Source: Streptomyces sp. NBC_00344
Lineage (GTDB): Bacteria; Actinomycetota; Actinomycetes; Streptomycetales; Streptomycetaceae
DNA length: 64,000 bases
Assembly (NCBI RefSeq): GCF_036088315.1
Contig: NZ_CP107996.1
Coordinates: forward strand, 930,001 to 994,000
Direction: 5' to 3'
The notes below the pieces were generated by a model. That model searched no databases and was not told where the DNA came from. It worked only from the letters and a program-made list of their open reading frames with translations. The translations under genes and the position numbers were made by a program. This document shows positions 6,428-15,432 of the stretch, piece by piece (position 1 is the stretch's first letter; each line of letters opens with the position of its first letter).

Positions 6428-7969
6428 TCATGGCATCAGGTGGTAGTCCGGGAAGTTGCCCGGCAACCGCTCGTCCCCGGGGCCATCGGTGACCGCCCGG
6501 ACAAGCAGTTCGCCGCCCACGAAGGCGCCACGCCACGATGCGCCGAAGCCACCGAAGAGCTCTTCACGGTCACCGCGCGAACGGGGCTTGGAGCGACCGA
6601 TCTTGAAGGCGCGGATCTGCGGGGCGAGCCGCTCGTATGTCTCCTCGTCGTCGGTCGACAGAGTGGCGACGAGCGCCCCGTTCGATGCGTTCATGGCGGC
6701 CAGCAGCTCCGCCTCGGTGTCAACCAGGACGATGGTGTCGACAGGGCCGAAGGGTTCCGCATGGTGCAGCGGGGACGACGGGGGCGGATTCAGCAGGGTG
6801 ACGGGCTGGAGGTAGGCCGAGGTGTCCTGGCCCGGCAGGAACAGGGCGTCGGCGCTGGATCCGCGGTGCAACGGCACCGCGCCGCGGTCGATCGCCTCGG
6901 CCACCTGGTCACCCAGCTCCTTGGCCTTGGCCGCATTGATCAGCGGGCCGAAATCCAGTTTCGGCAGGTCGTCCGCCGGCTGCTCGACCGCGAGCGGGTG
7001 TCCGGTGCGCAGTGAGCGGACGGCGGGGAGATAGGCGGCGAGGAACTCGTCGAAGGCGCTGCGTTGCACGACGAAGCGCGGGTAGGCCGTGCAGCGCTGC
7101 TTTCCGTAGTCGAAGAGCTTGGGAATGACGGCCGACAGTGCGGACCAGTCGGTGTAGTTCCAGATCCCCCAGGTGTTCAGACCTTCCTGCTCGAGGATGT
7201 GGCGCTTTCCGAGGTCGGCGACGGCCGTGGCGATCCGCGCGCCGGTGTCGCGCCCGCCGACGAAGGAGACACAGCCGATCTCCGTGGAGCGGACCAGCGC
7301 CTCGGAGAGCTCGCCTCCGCTGCCGCTGACCAAGGTGACCGGGATGCCCTCACGTACGGCGAGGGCGGAGGCCAGCGTGAGGCAGGCGACCCCGCCGTCG
7401 GTGGGCGCCTTGGCGATGACGGCGTTTCCGGCGAGTGCCTGCACCAGCATCGCGTGGACCAGCACCGACATGGGGTAGTTCCAGCTGGCGATGTTGGAGA
7501 CCGGGCCTTCGAGGGGTGTACGGCCTTCGACCATCCGCCCGATGTTGTCCACGTACCAGCGGACTCCGTCGATCGCCCGGTCCACATCGGCCTGGGCCAG
7601 CCGCCAGGGCTTGCCGATTTCCCAGACGAGCAGCAGCGCGAGCAGTTCGCGGTGTTCGGTGAGGGCGTCGAGCGTGGCGGATACACGGGCTTCGCGTTCG
7701 GGCAGCGGGACGTGCCGCCAGGCACGGTGCTGATCGAGGGATGCCCGGACCGCCTGCTGGGCCGTGCGTGTGTCGAGGCGCGGCGGGCCGGCGATGGGGC
7801 TGCCGTCGACCGGGCTGGTCGCGGGCAGGGCGCGGCCGTCGGCCTGCCACTGGCCGTTCCAGAGGTTCAGCACACGGTCGTCCCTGAACGCTTCGGGGGC
7901 GATCGCCCGGCAGCGCTGCCAGGCGTCCGACCAGGAGGTTCCGGGTTTCAGGATGAGGGTGGGTGCCAT
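6428..7969 (-). CDS. Aldehyde dehydrogenase family protein
   Basis: 513 aa. ATG (complement of 7967-7969) has CGGAG upstream; the in-frame extension to 8104 was rejected. The ALDH fold is clear: SNIASWNYPMSVLVHAML, the nucleotide-fold region FVGGRDTGARIATAVA, the candidate nucleophile Cys in GKQRCTAYPRF, and HAEPFGPVDTIV. The general-base region reads LEQEGLNTWG, altered from the usual LELGG, and the C-terminus FGGFGASWRGAFVGGE is also divergent, so it is not a standard semialdehyde dehydrogenase. It may be an acylating or glyoxylate-type enzyme, or may oxidise the aldehyde left by a 2-hydroxyacyl-CoA lyase. It is the last gene of the leftward operon behind the SucCD-like pair, 131 bp downstream of the alpha subunit. 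Confidence 0.85.
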   Translation of the reverse strand: MAPTLILKPGTSWSDAWQRCRAIAPEAFRDDRVLNLWNGQWQADGRALPATSPVDGSPIAGPPRLDTRTAQQAVRASLDQHRAWRHVPLPEREARVSATLDALTEHRELLALLLVWEIGKPWRLAQADVDRAIDGVRWYVDNIGRMVEGRTPLEGPVSNIASWNYPMSVLVHAMLVQALAGNAVIAKAPTDGGVACLTLASALAVREGIPVTLVSGSGGELSEALVRSTEIGCVSFVGGRDTGARIATAVADLGKRHILEQEGLNTWGIWNYTDWSALSAVIPKLFDYGKQRCTAYPRFVVQRSAFDEFLAAYLPAVRSLRTGHPLAVEQPADDLPKLDFGPLINAAKAKELGDQVAEAIDRGAVPLHRGSSADALFLPGQDTSAYLQPVTLLNPPPSSPLHHAEPFGPVDTIVLVDTEAELLAAMNASNGALVATLSTDDEETYERLAPQIRAFKIGRSKPRSRGDREELFGGFGASWRGAFVGGELLVRAVTDGPGDERLPGNFPDYHLMP

Positions 7970-8100
7970 CGTTGGGTCTCCGCTCGTGTGGGGCGGGGCA
8001 GGTGGTGGCTTTCCAGGTGCACGGCATGCCGCCCTCGCACCGGGCGGCGGCCGTACGGTGAAGCTAGTGAGGCCGGAGCGGTTCCGATACGCACCCGCCC

Positions 8101-9003
8101 TCAAGTATGAGCGACGTCACGCCGGGCCGCGAGCTGTCCGCGTACGAGTTCGGCCGTCCCGGTCGGTGTCGAGCCGACGCGCACGCCGGCCGCTTCGAGT
8201 GCGTCCTTCTTGGCCTGCGCGGTGCCCGATGAGCCGGAGACGATCGCTCCGGCGTGCCCCATGGTCTTGCCTTCGGGGGCGGTGAAGCCCGCGATGTAGG
8301 CGACGACGGGTTTGGTGATGTGCTGCGCGATATGGGCGGCGGCGCGTTCTTCGGCGTCTCCACCGATCTCGCCGATCAGGACGATCAGATCCGTGTCGGG
8401 GTCGTCCTCGAAGGCCGTGAGGCAGTCGATGTGGGTGGTGCCGACGACCGGGTCGCCTCCGATGCCGACCGCCGACGAGAAGCCGGTTTCGCGGAGTTCG
8501 TACATCAGCTGATAGGTGAGCGTGCCGGATTTGGATACCAGGCCGATCCGGCCCGGCCTGCCGGCCGTGCCGGCGGGGATGATGCCGGCGTTGGACTGCC
8601 CGGGGCTGATCAGACCCGGGCAGTTGGGGCCGATGACGCGGGTGCCCCGGGCCGCGGCGTGGGCCCGGAAGACCACGGCGTCGTGCACCGGGATGCCCTC
8701 GGTGATGACCACGCAGAGTCCGATCCCCGCGTCGGCCGCTTCGATGACCGCGGCTCCGGCGAAGGGCGGCGGGACGAAGACGACGCTGACGTCGGCGCCG
8801 GTGGCCCGGACGGCGTCACGCACCGAACCGAAGACGGGGACGGTCCGGTCGTCGAAGGCGACCGCGCGGCCGGCCTTGCGCGGGTTGACCCCGCCGACGA
8901 CGTCGGTGCCCGCCGCGAGCATCCGCCGGGTGTGCTTCAAGCCTTCGCCGCCGGTCATGCCCTGGACGATGACCTTGCTCCGCGCGGTGAGGAAGATGGC
9001 CAT
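8101..9003 (-). CDS. sucD: Succinyl-CoA synthetase-like alpha subunit
   Basis: 300 aa. ATG (complement of 9001-9003) has GGGAG upstream; longer extensions were rejected. The CoA-binding Rossmann domain is at the N-terminus ([18 protein letters not shown]), followed by [12 protein letters not shown], and the phosphohistidine motif [15 protein letters not shown] is intact, so an active NDP-forming ligase is expected. It is separated by one base from the stop of the beta subunit. It sits inside a formyl-CoA/formate cluster rather than with TCA genes, so it is probably a second, specialised copy that activates a carboxylic acid or recovers energy from an acyl-CoA; the substrate is unknown. Confidence 0.92.
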   Translation of the reverse strand: MAIFLTARSKVIVQGMTGGEGLKHTRRMLAAGTDVVGGVNPRKAGRAVAFDDRTVPVFGSVRDAVRATGADVSVVFVPPPFAGAAVIEAADAGIGLCVVITEGIPVHDAVVFRAHAAARGTRVIGPNCPGLISPGQSNAGIIPAGTAGRPGRIGLVSKSGTLTYQLMYELRETGFSSAVGIGGDPVVGTTHIDCLTAFEDDPDTDLIVLIGEIGGDAEERAAAHIAQHITKPVVAYIAGFTAPEGKTMGHAGAIVSGSSGTAQAKKDALEAAGVRVGSTPTGTAELVRGQLAARRDVAHT

Positions 9004-9004
9004 C

Positions 9005-10141
9005 TCAGACTCCCTGCTCGGCGAGGACGGCGGCCCGGCGGGCAGCACCGTCCATCGTGTCGACCTGCTGGACGAGGGGATGGGCACGGCCTTCGAGGAT
9101 GGCCCGGCCCTGCTCGGCGTTGTTTCCGTCGAGGCGCACGACGAGCGGTTTGGTCAGTTGGACCGCCTCCAGGGCCTGGACGATGCCGTCGGCGACGGCG
9201 TCGCATGCGGTGATTCCGCCGAAGACGTTGACGAGAACGGAGCGGACGTCGGGATCGGACAGGATGATGCCGAGCCCGTCCGCCATCACCTGGGCGGACG
9301 CGCCTCCGCCGATGTCGAGGAAGTTCGCCGGTGCCGCACCGCAGCCCGCGACCACATCCAGGGTGGACATCACCAGTCCCGCGCCGTTGCCGATGACCCC
9401 CACCCGGCCGTCGAGTTTGACGTAGTTGAGCCCCTTGGCCGCGGCCGCGGCCTCCAGCGGGTCGCCGTGCGGATCGGTGCGGCCGGCGCCCCGGCGCGGC
9501 TGGCGGAAGCCCGCGTTGTCGTCCAGGGTGACCTTGCCGTCGAGGGCGAGGAGCCGGCCGTCCACGGTGCGGACGAGCGGGTTGACCTCGACCAGCAGGG
9601 CATCCTCTCTGGTCAGCACCTGCCAGAGCCGCTGGAGTACCGGGCCGGTCCCGGACGGGAGGTTCGCCGCTTCGGCGATCCGGGCCGCCTTCGCTTCGGT
9701 GACCCCCTCCGCTGGGTCGATGTGGATGCGGGTCACCGCCTCCGGACGGGTGGCCGCGACCTCCTCGATGTCCATGCCGCCTTCGGCGGACGCGATGGCG
9801 AGGAAGGTGCCCGCCGCACGGTCGAGGACGTAGCCGACGTAGAACTCGGCCTCGATGCCGACCGGCTGGGCCAGCATCACGGAGCGGACGGTGTGGCCCT
9901 TGATGTCCGTCCCCAACATCTGACGGGTAATCAGTTCTGCCGACAGCGGGTCGGCCGCCATCCTGACTCCGCCCGCCTTACCGCGGCCGCCGGTCTTCAC
10001 CTGCGCCTTGACGACGACCCGACCGCCGAGGAGTTCAGCCGCCGCCCGTGCCTCGCGGGGAGCTTCGACCACTGCGGCGTCCGGCACCGCGATGCCGTGG
10101 GCCTTGAAGAGTTCCCTTGCCTGGTGCTCGAACAGATCCAT
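9005..10141 (-). CDS. sucC: Succinyl-CoA synthetase-like beta subunit
   Basis: 378 aa, starting at ATG (complement of 10139-10141). The ATP-grasp fold starts with [17 protein letters not shown]; the nucleotide-binding stretch [18 protein letters not shown] and the ligase-CoA domain ([38 protein letters not shown]) are all present. It pairs with the alpha subunit immediately downstream. It is transcribed divergently from the ThDP enzyme gene across a promoter region that contains a GntR-type box. This suggests co-regulation with the rest of the cluster. Confidence 0.92.
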   Translation of the reverse strand: MDLFEHQARELFKAHGIAVPDAAVVEAPREARAAAELLGGRVVVKAQVKTGGRGKAGGVRMAADPLSAELITRQMLGTDIKGHTVRSVMLAQPVGIEAEFYVGYVLDRAAGTFLAIASAEGGMDIEEVAATRPEAVTRIHIDPAEGVTEAKAARIAEAANLPSGTGPVLQRLWQVLTREDALLVEVNPLVRTVDGRLLALDGKVTLDDNAGFRQPRRGAGRTDPHGDPLEAAAAAKGLNYVKLDGRVGVIGNGAGLVMSTLDVVAGCGAAPANFLDIGGGASAQVMADGLGIILSDPDVRSVLVNVFGGITACDAVADGIVQALEAVQLTKPLVVRLDGNNAEQGRAILEGRAHPLVQQVDTMDGAARRAAVLAEQGV

Positions 10142-10224
10142 GACGAGTCCCTGCCTTCCTCGCTGTGAAGGAAAGTGCCGTACGCCCCCTGGACACCACC
10201 CACCGGATGCGGGATAACAAGGTT

Positions 10225-10252
10225 CATACAGTATTCGTCGACTGTATGCAAT
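10225..10252. promoter_or_regulatory. ACTGTA-box operator A, probable GntR site
   Basis: CATACAGT and ACTGTATG form inverted arms around an 8-nt centre, followed by CAAT. The half-site ACTGTATGCAAT (10241-10252) recurs exactly at 20984 and in variant form at 18625 and 19850. It lies between the divergent sucC-like and ThDP genes and could control both. Confidence 0.6.
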
Positions 10253-10300
10253 CTACCGCGACAGAACTCCAGCACCCCTACGAAGGGAACGGACTTCGCT

Positions 10301-11983
10301 ATGCCCGACCCCAGCCAGGACCTCATTTCCGGTGGGCACTTGGTCGCCAAGGCGCTCAAGGCCGAAGGTGTGGAAGTCGTCTACACCCTCTGCGGCGGCC
10401 ACATCATCGACATCTACGACGGCTGTGTGGACGAGGGCATCGAGGTCGTCGATGTCCGTCACGAACAGGTCGCCGCCCATGCCGCCGACGGCTACGCACG
10501 GATCACCGGCAAACCGGGCTGCGCCGTGGTCACCGCGGGCCCCGGCACCACCGACGCGGTGACCGGTGTGGCCAACGCCTTCCGGGCGGAGTCGCCCATG
10601 CTGCTGATCGGCGGCCAGGGCGCGCTCAGCCAGCACAGGATGGGGTCGCTCCAGGACCTCCCGCACGTCGACATGATGTCGCCGATCACGAAGTTCGCGG
10701 CCACCGTGCCGCACACCGCGCGCGCAGCCGACCTGGTGTCGATGGCCTTCCGCGAGTGCTACAACGGCGCCCCGGGGCCCTCCTTCCTGGAGATCCCCCG
10801 CGATGTGCTCGACGCCAAGGTGCCCGTGGAGCAGGCCCGCGTCCCGCAGGCCGGCCGGTACCGGGCCTCGACCCGCTCGGCCGGCGATCCCGCGTCCATC
10901 GAGAAGCTCGCGGATCTGCTGGTGCACGCCGAGAAACCGGCCATCCTGCTCGGCAGCCAGGTATGGACGACCCGTGCCACCGACTCCGCCATCGAGCTCG
11001 TACGAACCCTCAACGTCCCGGCCTACATGAACGGCGCCGGACGCGGGACGCTTCCGCCCGGCGACCCGCACCACTTCCAGCTCTCCCGGCGCTACGCCTT
11101 CTCCAACGCCGACCTGATCATCATCGTCGGCACCCCCTTCGACTTCCGGATGGGATACGGGAAGCGGCTCTCGCCTGACGCCACCGTGGTCCAGATCGAC
11201 CTCGACTACCGCACGGTCGGCAAGAACCGTGACATCGACCTGGGACTGGTGGGTGACGCCGGACTGATCCTCAAGTCCGTCACCGAAGCCGCGAGCGGCC
11301 GGCTCAACGGCGGCGCGGTCAAACGGAAGGCCTGGCTCGACGAGTTGCGCGCGGCCGAGCAGACCGCGATCGAGAAGCGGTTGCCCGCACTGAAGTCGGA
11401 CGCCTCGCCGATCCACCCGTACCGGCTGGTGAGCGAGATCAATGAGTTCCTCACCGAGGACTCCCTCTACATCGGCGACGGGGGCGACATCGTCACGTTC
11501 TCCGGACAGGTGGTGCAGCCCCGCTCACCGGGCCATTGGATGGACCCGGGCCCGCTGGGCACGCTCGGCGTCGGCATCCCCTTCGTACTCGCCGCCAAGA
11601 AGGCCCGCCCGGACAAGGAGGTCGTCGCTCTCTTCGGCGACGGGGCCTTCTCGCTCACCGGCTGGGACTTCGAGACGCTGGTGCGCTACGACCTCCCCTT
11701 CGTCGGGATCATCGGCAACAACTCCTCGATGAACCAGATCCGTTACGGCCAGGCACAGAAGTACGGCCCGGAACGGGAGCGGATCGGCAACACCCTCGGC
11801 GATGTGCACTACGACAAGTTCGCCCAGATGCTCGGGGGTTACGGCGAGGAAGTCCGCGACCCGTCCGACATCGGCCCGGCCCTGCGGCGCGCCCGCGAGT
11901 CGGGCAAGCCCTCGCTGATCAACGTCTGGGTCGACCCGGACGCGTACGCCCCCGGAACCATGAACCAGACCATGTACAAGTAG
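10301..11983 (+). CDS. ThDP-dependent acyl-CoA lyase/decarboxylase (oxalyl-CoA decarboxylase or 2-hydroxyacyl-CoA lyase-like)
   Basis: 560 aa. ATG 10301 has GAAGGGAACGG upstream; the upstream in-frame start at 10175 was rejected because it crosses the operator. The ThDP enzyme fold is complete: the activating Glu in DVRHEQVAAHAADGY, central domain with VGTPFDFRMGYG, and the ThDP/Mg motif GDGAFSLTGWDF with GNN. Position next to a formyl-CoA transferase and formate dehydrogenase implies formyl-CoA as product. The catalytic-side segment MGSLQDLPHVDMMSP resembles IlvG/2-hydroxyacyl-CoA-lyase types rather than the Tyr-Glu pair described for Oxalobacter oxalyl-CoA decarboxylase, so the substrate may be oxalyl-CoA or a 2-hydroxyacyl-CoA. 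Acetolactate synthase activity is less likely in this context. Confidence 0.85.
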   Translation: MPDPSQDLISGGHLVAKALKAEGVEVVYTLCGGHIIDIYDGCVDEGIEVVDVRHEQVAAHAADGYARITGKPGCAVVTAGPGTTDAVTGVANAFRAESPMLLIGGQGALSQHRMGSLQDLPHVDMMSPITKFAATVPHTARAADLVSMAFRECYNGAPGPSFLEIPRDVLDAKVPVEQARVPQAGRYRASTRSAGDPASIEKLADLLVHAEKPAILLGSQVWTTRATDSAIELVRTLNVPAYMNGAGRGTLPPGDPHHFQLSRRYAFSNADLIIIVGTPFDFRMGYGKRLSPDATVVQIDLDYRTVGKNRDIDLGLVGDAGLILKSVTEAASGRLNGGAVKRKAWLDELRAAEQTAIEKRLPALKSDASPIHPYRLVSEINEFLTEDSLYIGDGGDIVTFSGQVVQPRSPGHWMDPGPLGTLGVGIPFVLAAKKARPDKEVVALFGDGAFSLTGWDFETLVRYDLPFVGIIGNNSSMNQIRYGQAQKYGPERERIGNTLGDVHYDKFAQMLGGYGEEVRDPSDIGPALRRARESGKPSLINVWVDPDAYAPGTMNQTMYK

Positions 11984-11995
11984 GGAGCCCCTGTC

Positions 11996-13225
11996 ATGAC
12001 CAAGGCTCTTGAGGGCGTACGTGTCCTCGACATGACCCATGTCCAGTCCGGTCCTTCGGCCACCCAGCTGCTCGCCTGGCTCGGCGCCGACGTCGTCAAA
12101 CTCGAAGCACCGCACGGCGACATCACCCGTAAGCAGCTGCGGGACCTGCCCGACGTCGACTCGCTCTACTTCACGATGCTCAACTGCAACAAGCGCAGCA
12201 TCACCCTCAATACGAAGTCGGAGCGCGGCAAGGAGATCCTGACCGAGCTGATCCGCCGGTCGGATGTGATGGTGGAGAACTTCGGCCCCGGCGCCGTCGA
12301 CCGGATGGGCTTCACCTGGGAGGTGATCCAGGAGATCAATCCCCGGCTGGTGTATGCCTCGATCAAGGGCTTCGGGCAGGGCCCGTACACCAATTTCAAG
12401 GCGTACGAGGTGGTCGCCCAGGCAATGGGCGGCTCGATGACATCGACCGGCTTCGAGGACGGCCCCCCGCTCGCCACCGGTGCGCAGATCGGCGACTCGG
12501 GCACCGGGGTCCATCTGGTCGCGGGGATTCTCGCAGCGCTCTTCCAGCGCGAGAGCACCGGCCGTGGGCAGCGTGTGAATGTCGCCATGCAGCACGCTGT
12601 GCTGAACCTCTGCCGGGTGAAGCTCCGCGACCAGCAACGCCTGGCACACGGTCCGTTGGCGGAGTATCCGAACGAGGACTTCGGCGACGAGGTGCCGCGC
12701 AGCGGCAACGCGAGCGGTGGCGGCCAGCCGGGCTGGGCGGTCAGGTGCGCGCCCGGCGGGCCCAATGACTACGTCTATGTGATCGTCCAGCCGGTCGGCT
12801 GGAAGCCGGTCAGCGAACTGATCGGCCGGCCCGAACTGGCCGACGACCCCGACTGGGCCACCCCGGAGTCCCGCCTCCCCAAGCTGGGCAAGATGTTCCA
12901 GCTGATCGAGGAGTGGACGTCGACCTTGCCCAAATGGCAGGTCCTCGAGCAGCTGAACGCCCACAACGTGCCCTGCGGACCGATCCTCTCCACCAAGGAG
13001 ATCATCGAGGACGCGTCACTCGCGGCCAACGGGATCGTCGTCGAGGTCGAGCACCCCGAACGAGGCACCTTCACCACGGTCGGTTCCCCCTTGAAGCTCT
13101 CCGACTCCCCCGTGGATGTGCGCACTTCCCCGCTGCTCGGGGAGCACAACGCCGAGGTGTACGTCGGCGAACTCGGCCTGGGCGACGAGGAACTGCGACT
13201 GCTGAAGACGAACGGGGTCATCTGA
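11996..13225 (+). CDS. frc: Formyl-CoA transferase-like class III CoA-transferase
   Basis: 409 aa, ATG 11996, 12 nt after the ThDP gene. The class III (CaiB/BaiF) fold is evident from [20 protein letters not shown]. The catalytic Asp lies in [15 protein letters not shown], and the glycine loop [11 protein letters not shown] resembles the flexible loop that guards the active site of Oxalobacter Frc. The enzyme should move CoA from formyl-CoA to an acid (oxalate in the classical pathway), releasing formate for the formate dehydrogenase encoded 8 kb downstream. Full length agrees with the family (about 420 aa). The stop overlaps the start of the next gene. Confidence 0.88.
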   Translation: MTKALEGVRVLDMTHVQSGPSATQLLAWLGADVVKLEAPHGDITRKQLRDLPDVDSLYFTMLNCNKRSITLNTKSERGKEILTELIRRSDVMVENFGPGAVDRMGFTWEVIQEINPRLVYASIKGFGQGPYTNFKAYEVVAQAMGGSMTSTGFEDGPPLATGAQIGDSGTGVHLVAGILAALFQRESTGRGQRVNVAMQHAVLNLCRVKLRDQQRLAHGPLAEYPNEDFGDEVPRSGNASGGGQPGWAVRCAPGGPNDYVYVIVQPVGWKPVSELIGRPELADDPDWATPESRLPKLGKMFQLIEEWTSTLPKWQVLEQLNAHNVPCGPILSTKEIIEDASLAANGIVVEVEHPERGTFTTVGSPLKLSDSPVDVRTSPLLGEHNAEVYVGELGLGDEELRLLKTNGVI

Positions 13226-15360
13226 TGACGCAGCAGAACAAAGCGGTCGTACGGGCAGTGCTCGACGCCGCCCTGGCCAAGGGCCGGAAAGCGCTGACGG
13301 CCCCCGAGGCCAAGCTGATCGCGGACGCGTATGCCGTTCCCGTTCCGGCCGAGGCTCTGGCCGAGTGCGCCGACGAGGCGGTGGCCCTCGCCGACCGTAT
13401 CGGCTTCCCGGTGGCGCTCAAGATCGTCTCTCCGCAGATCGTGCACAAGACGGACGCCGGCGGAGTCCGCACCGGACTCGCGACGGCCGCCGCCGTGCGG
13501 GCCGCCTTCACCTCGATCGTCTCCAACGCCCGTGCCTACGATCCGGCCGCCGAGATCAAGGGGGTCCAGGTCCAGCAGATGGTGCCGGCCGGCACCGAGG
13601 TGCTCGTGGGAACGGTCACCGACCCGACCTTCGGCAAGGTCGTGGCCTTCGGCATCGGCGGAGTACTCGTGGAGGTGGTGAAGGACATCACCTTCCGGCT
13701 CGCACCCGCCTCCCGCGACGACGCGCTCTCCATGCTCGACTCGATCCGGGCGGCAGAGATCCTCCGCGGGGTGCGCGGCGGCGCGGCCGTCGACCGCACG
13801 GCGCTGGCCGAGCTGATCGTCGGCGTGTCCCGGCTGGCCGCCGACTTCCCGGAGATCGCCGAGATCGACCTCAACCCGGTCTTCGCTTCGGCGGACGGCG
13901 TGATGGCGGCGGATGTGCGGATCCTCCTCGACCCGCAGCCCGTGAAGCCCCGTCGTACGTACAGCAGGGCCGAGATCCTCACCTCTATGCGGCGGCTGAT
14001 GGAGCCCCGTTCGGTCGCCGTGATCGGCGCGTCCAACGAGGCCGGGAAGATCGGCAATTCGGTGATGCGCAACCTCGTGGACGGCGGATTCCCCGGAGAG
14101 ATCCACCCGGTGAACCCCAGGGCCGATGACATACTCGGCCGTAAGGCGTACAAGAGCGTGATGGATGTCCCCGGCGAGCCGGATGTGGCGGTCTTCGCCA
14201 TCCCCGCGAAGTTCGTCGCCGCCGCTCTCGAGGAGACCGGCCGCAAGGGCATACCGAACGCCGTGCTGATCCCCTCCGGTTTCGCGGAGACGGGCGAACA
14301 GGCCCTGCAGGAAGAGATCGTGGCGATCGCCGAACGGTACGGGGTACGGATTCTCGGTCCCAACATCTACGGCTACTACTCGACGTGGCAGGACCTGTGT
14401 GCGACCTTCTGCACCCCGTACGACGTCAAGGGCGGTGTCGCGCTGACCTCGCAGTCCGGGGGCATCGGGATGGCGATCCTCGGCTTCGCACGGACGACGA
14501 AGACCGGGGTCTCCGCCATCGTGGGGCTGGGCAACAAGTCGGATCTCGACGAGGACGACCTGCTCACCTGGTTCGGGGAGGATCCCCACACCGAGTGCAT
14601 CGCGATGCATCTGGAGGACCTCAAGGACGGACGGGCCTTCGTCGACGCGGCGCGGGCGACCGTTCCGAAGAAGCCGGTCGTGGTCCTCAAGGCGGGCCGT
14701 ACCGGTGCGGGCGCGAGGGCCGCCGGATCGCACACCGGCGCCCTGGCCGGCGACGACGCGGTGTACGACGACATCCTGAGGCAGGCGGGGGTCATCCGCG
14801 CACCAGGGCTGAACGACATGCTGGAGTACGCGCGGTCACTGCCGGTACTGCCCGCCCCGAAGGGCGACAACGTCGTCGTCATCACCGGGGCCGGCGGGTC
14901 CGGTGTGCTGCTGTCCGACGCGATCGTCGACAACGGGCTCTCCCTGATGGAGATCCCGGCCGATCTCGACGCGGCGTTCAAGGCGTTCATCCCGCCCTTC
15001 GGAGCGGCGGGGAATCCCATCGACATCACTGGCGGTGAGCCGCCGTCGACCTACGAGGCGACGATCCGGCTGGGCCTGGAGGACCCCCGGATCCATGCCC
15101 TGGTTCTGGGCTACTGGCACACGATCGTCACTCCCCCGATGGTGTTCGCGGAGCTGACGGCGCGCGTGGTGGCGGAGTTCCGGGAGCGCGGTATCGAGAA
15201 GCCGGTGGTGGCATCCCTGGCAGGGGATGTGGAGGTGGAGGAGGCCTGCCAGTACCTCTTCGAGCGGGGTGTCGTGGCCTATCCGTACACGACGGAGAAG
15301 CCGGTTGAAGTGCTCGGCGCGAAGTACCGATGGGCGCGAGCCGCCGGGGTGCTCGGCTGA
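13225..15360 (+). CDS. ADP-forming acyl-CoA synthetase with ATP-grasp domain first
   Basis: 711 aa, starting at ATG 13225, which overlaps the previous stop (TGATG). Residues 1-240 form the ATP-grasp (beta-like) half (ALKIVSPQIVHKTDAGGV, VQQMVPAGTEVLVG, EIDLNPVF). Residues about 255-700 form the CoA-binding and ligase (alpha-like) half starting with PRSVAVIGASNEAGKIG and carrying the phosphohistidine in GSHTGALAGDDAVYDD. The usual acetyl-CoA synthetase (ADP-forming) fusion runs alpha then beta; here the order is beta then alpha. It probably activates or de-activates a small acid linked to the CoA-transferase. It is translationally coupled to frc. Confidence 0.85.
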   Translation: MTQQNKAVVRAVLDAALAKGRKALTAPEAKLIADAYAVPVPAEALAECADEAVALADRIGFPVALKIVSPQIVHKTDAGGVRTGLATAAAVRAAFTSIVSNARAYDPAAEIKGVQVQQMVPAGTEVLVGTVTDPTFGKVVAFGIGGVLVEVVKDITFRLAPASRDDALSMLDSIRAAEILRGVRGGAAVDRTALAELIVGVSRLAADFPEIAEIDLNPVFASADGVMAADVRILLDPQPVKPRRTYSRAEILTSMRRLMEPRSVAVIGASNEAGKIGNSVMRNLVDGGFPGEIHPVNPRADDILGRKAYKSVMDVPGEPDVAVFAIPAKFVAAALEETGRKGIPNAVLIPSGFAETGEQALQEEIVAIAERYGVRILGPNIYGYYSTWQDLCATFCTPYDVKGGVALTSQSGGIGMAILGFARTTKTGVSAIVGLGNKSDLDEDDLLTWFGEDPHTECIAMHLEDLKDGRAFVDAARATVPKKPVVVLKAGRTGAGARAAGSHTGALAGDDAVYDDILRQAGVIRAPGLNDMLEYARSLPVLPAPKGDNVVVITGAGGSGVLLSDAIVDNGLSLMEIPADLDAAFKAFIPPFGAAGNPIDITGGEPPSTYEATIRLGLEDPRIHALVLGYWHTIVTPPMVFAELTARVVAEFRERGIEKPVVASLAGDVEVEEACQYLFERGVVAYPYTTEKPVEVLGAKYRWARAAGVLG

Positions 15361-15432
15361 CCCCGGCTCCTCTGAGCGAAAGGTTTGGACAGGGGGCGCT
15401 GGCCAGTTCTTTCGAAACCAAGGGGACCACGA

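Noticed and set aside
10253..11416. 387-codon open frame antisense to the ThDP gene
   Set aside because: Low-quality Gly/Arg/His-rich sequence, no domain; a shadow of the high-GC coding frame on the other strand.
10301..11983. Acetolactate synthase of branched-chain amino-acid synthesis
   Set aside because: Sequence is IlvG-like, but the neighbours (CoA-transferase, formate dehydrogenase) and lack of a small regulatory subunit argue against it.
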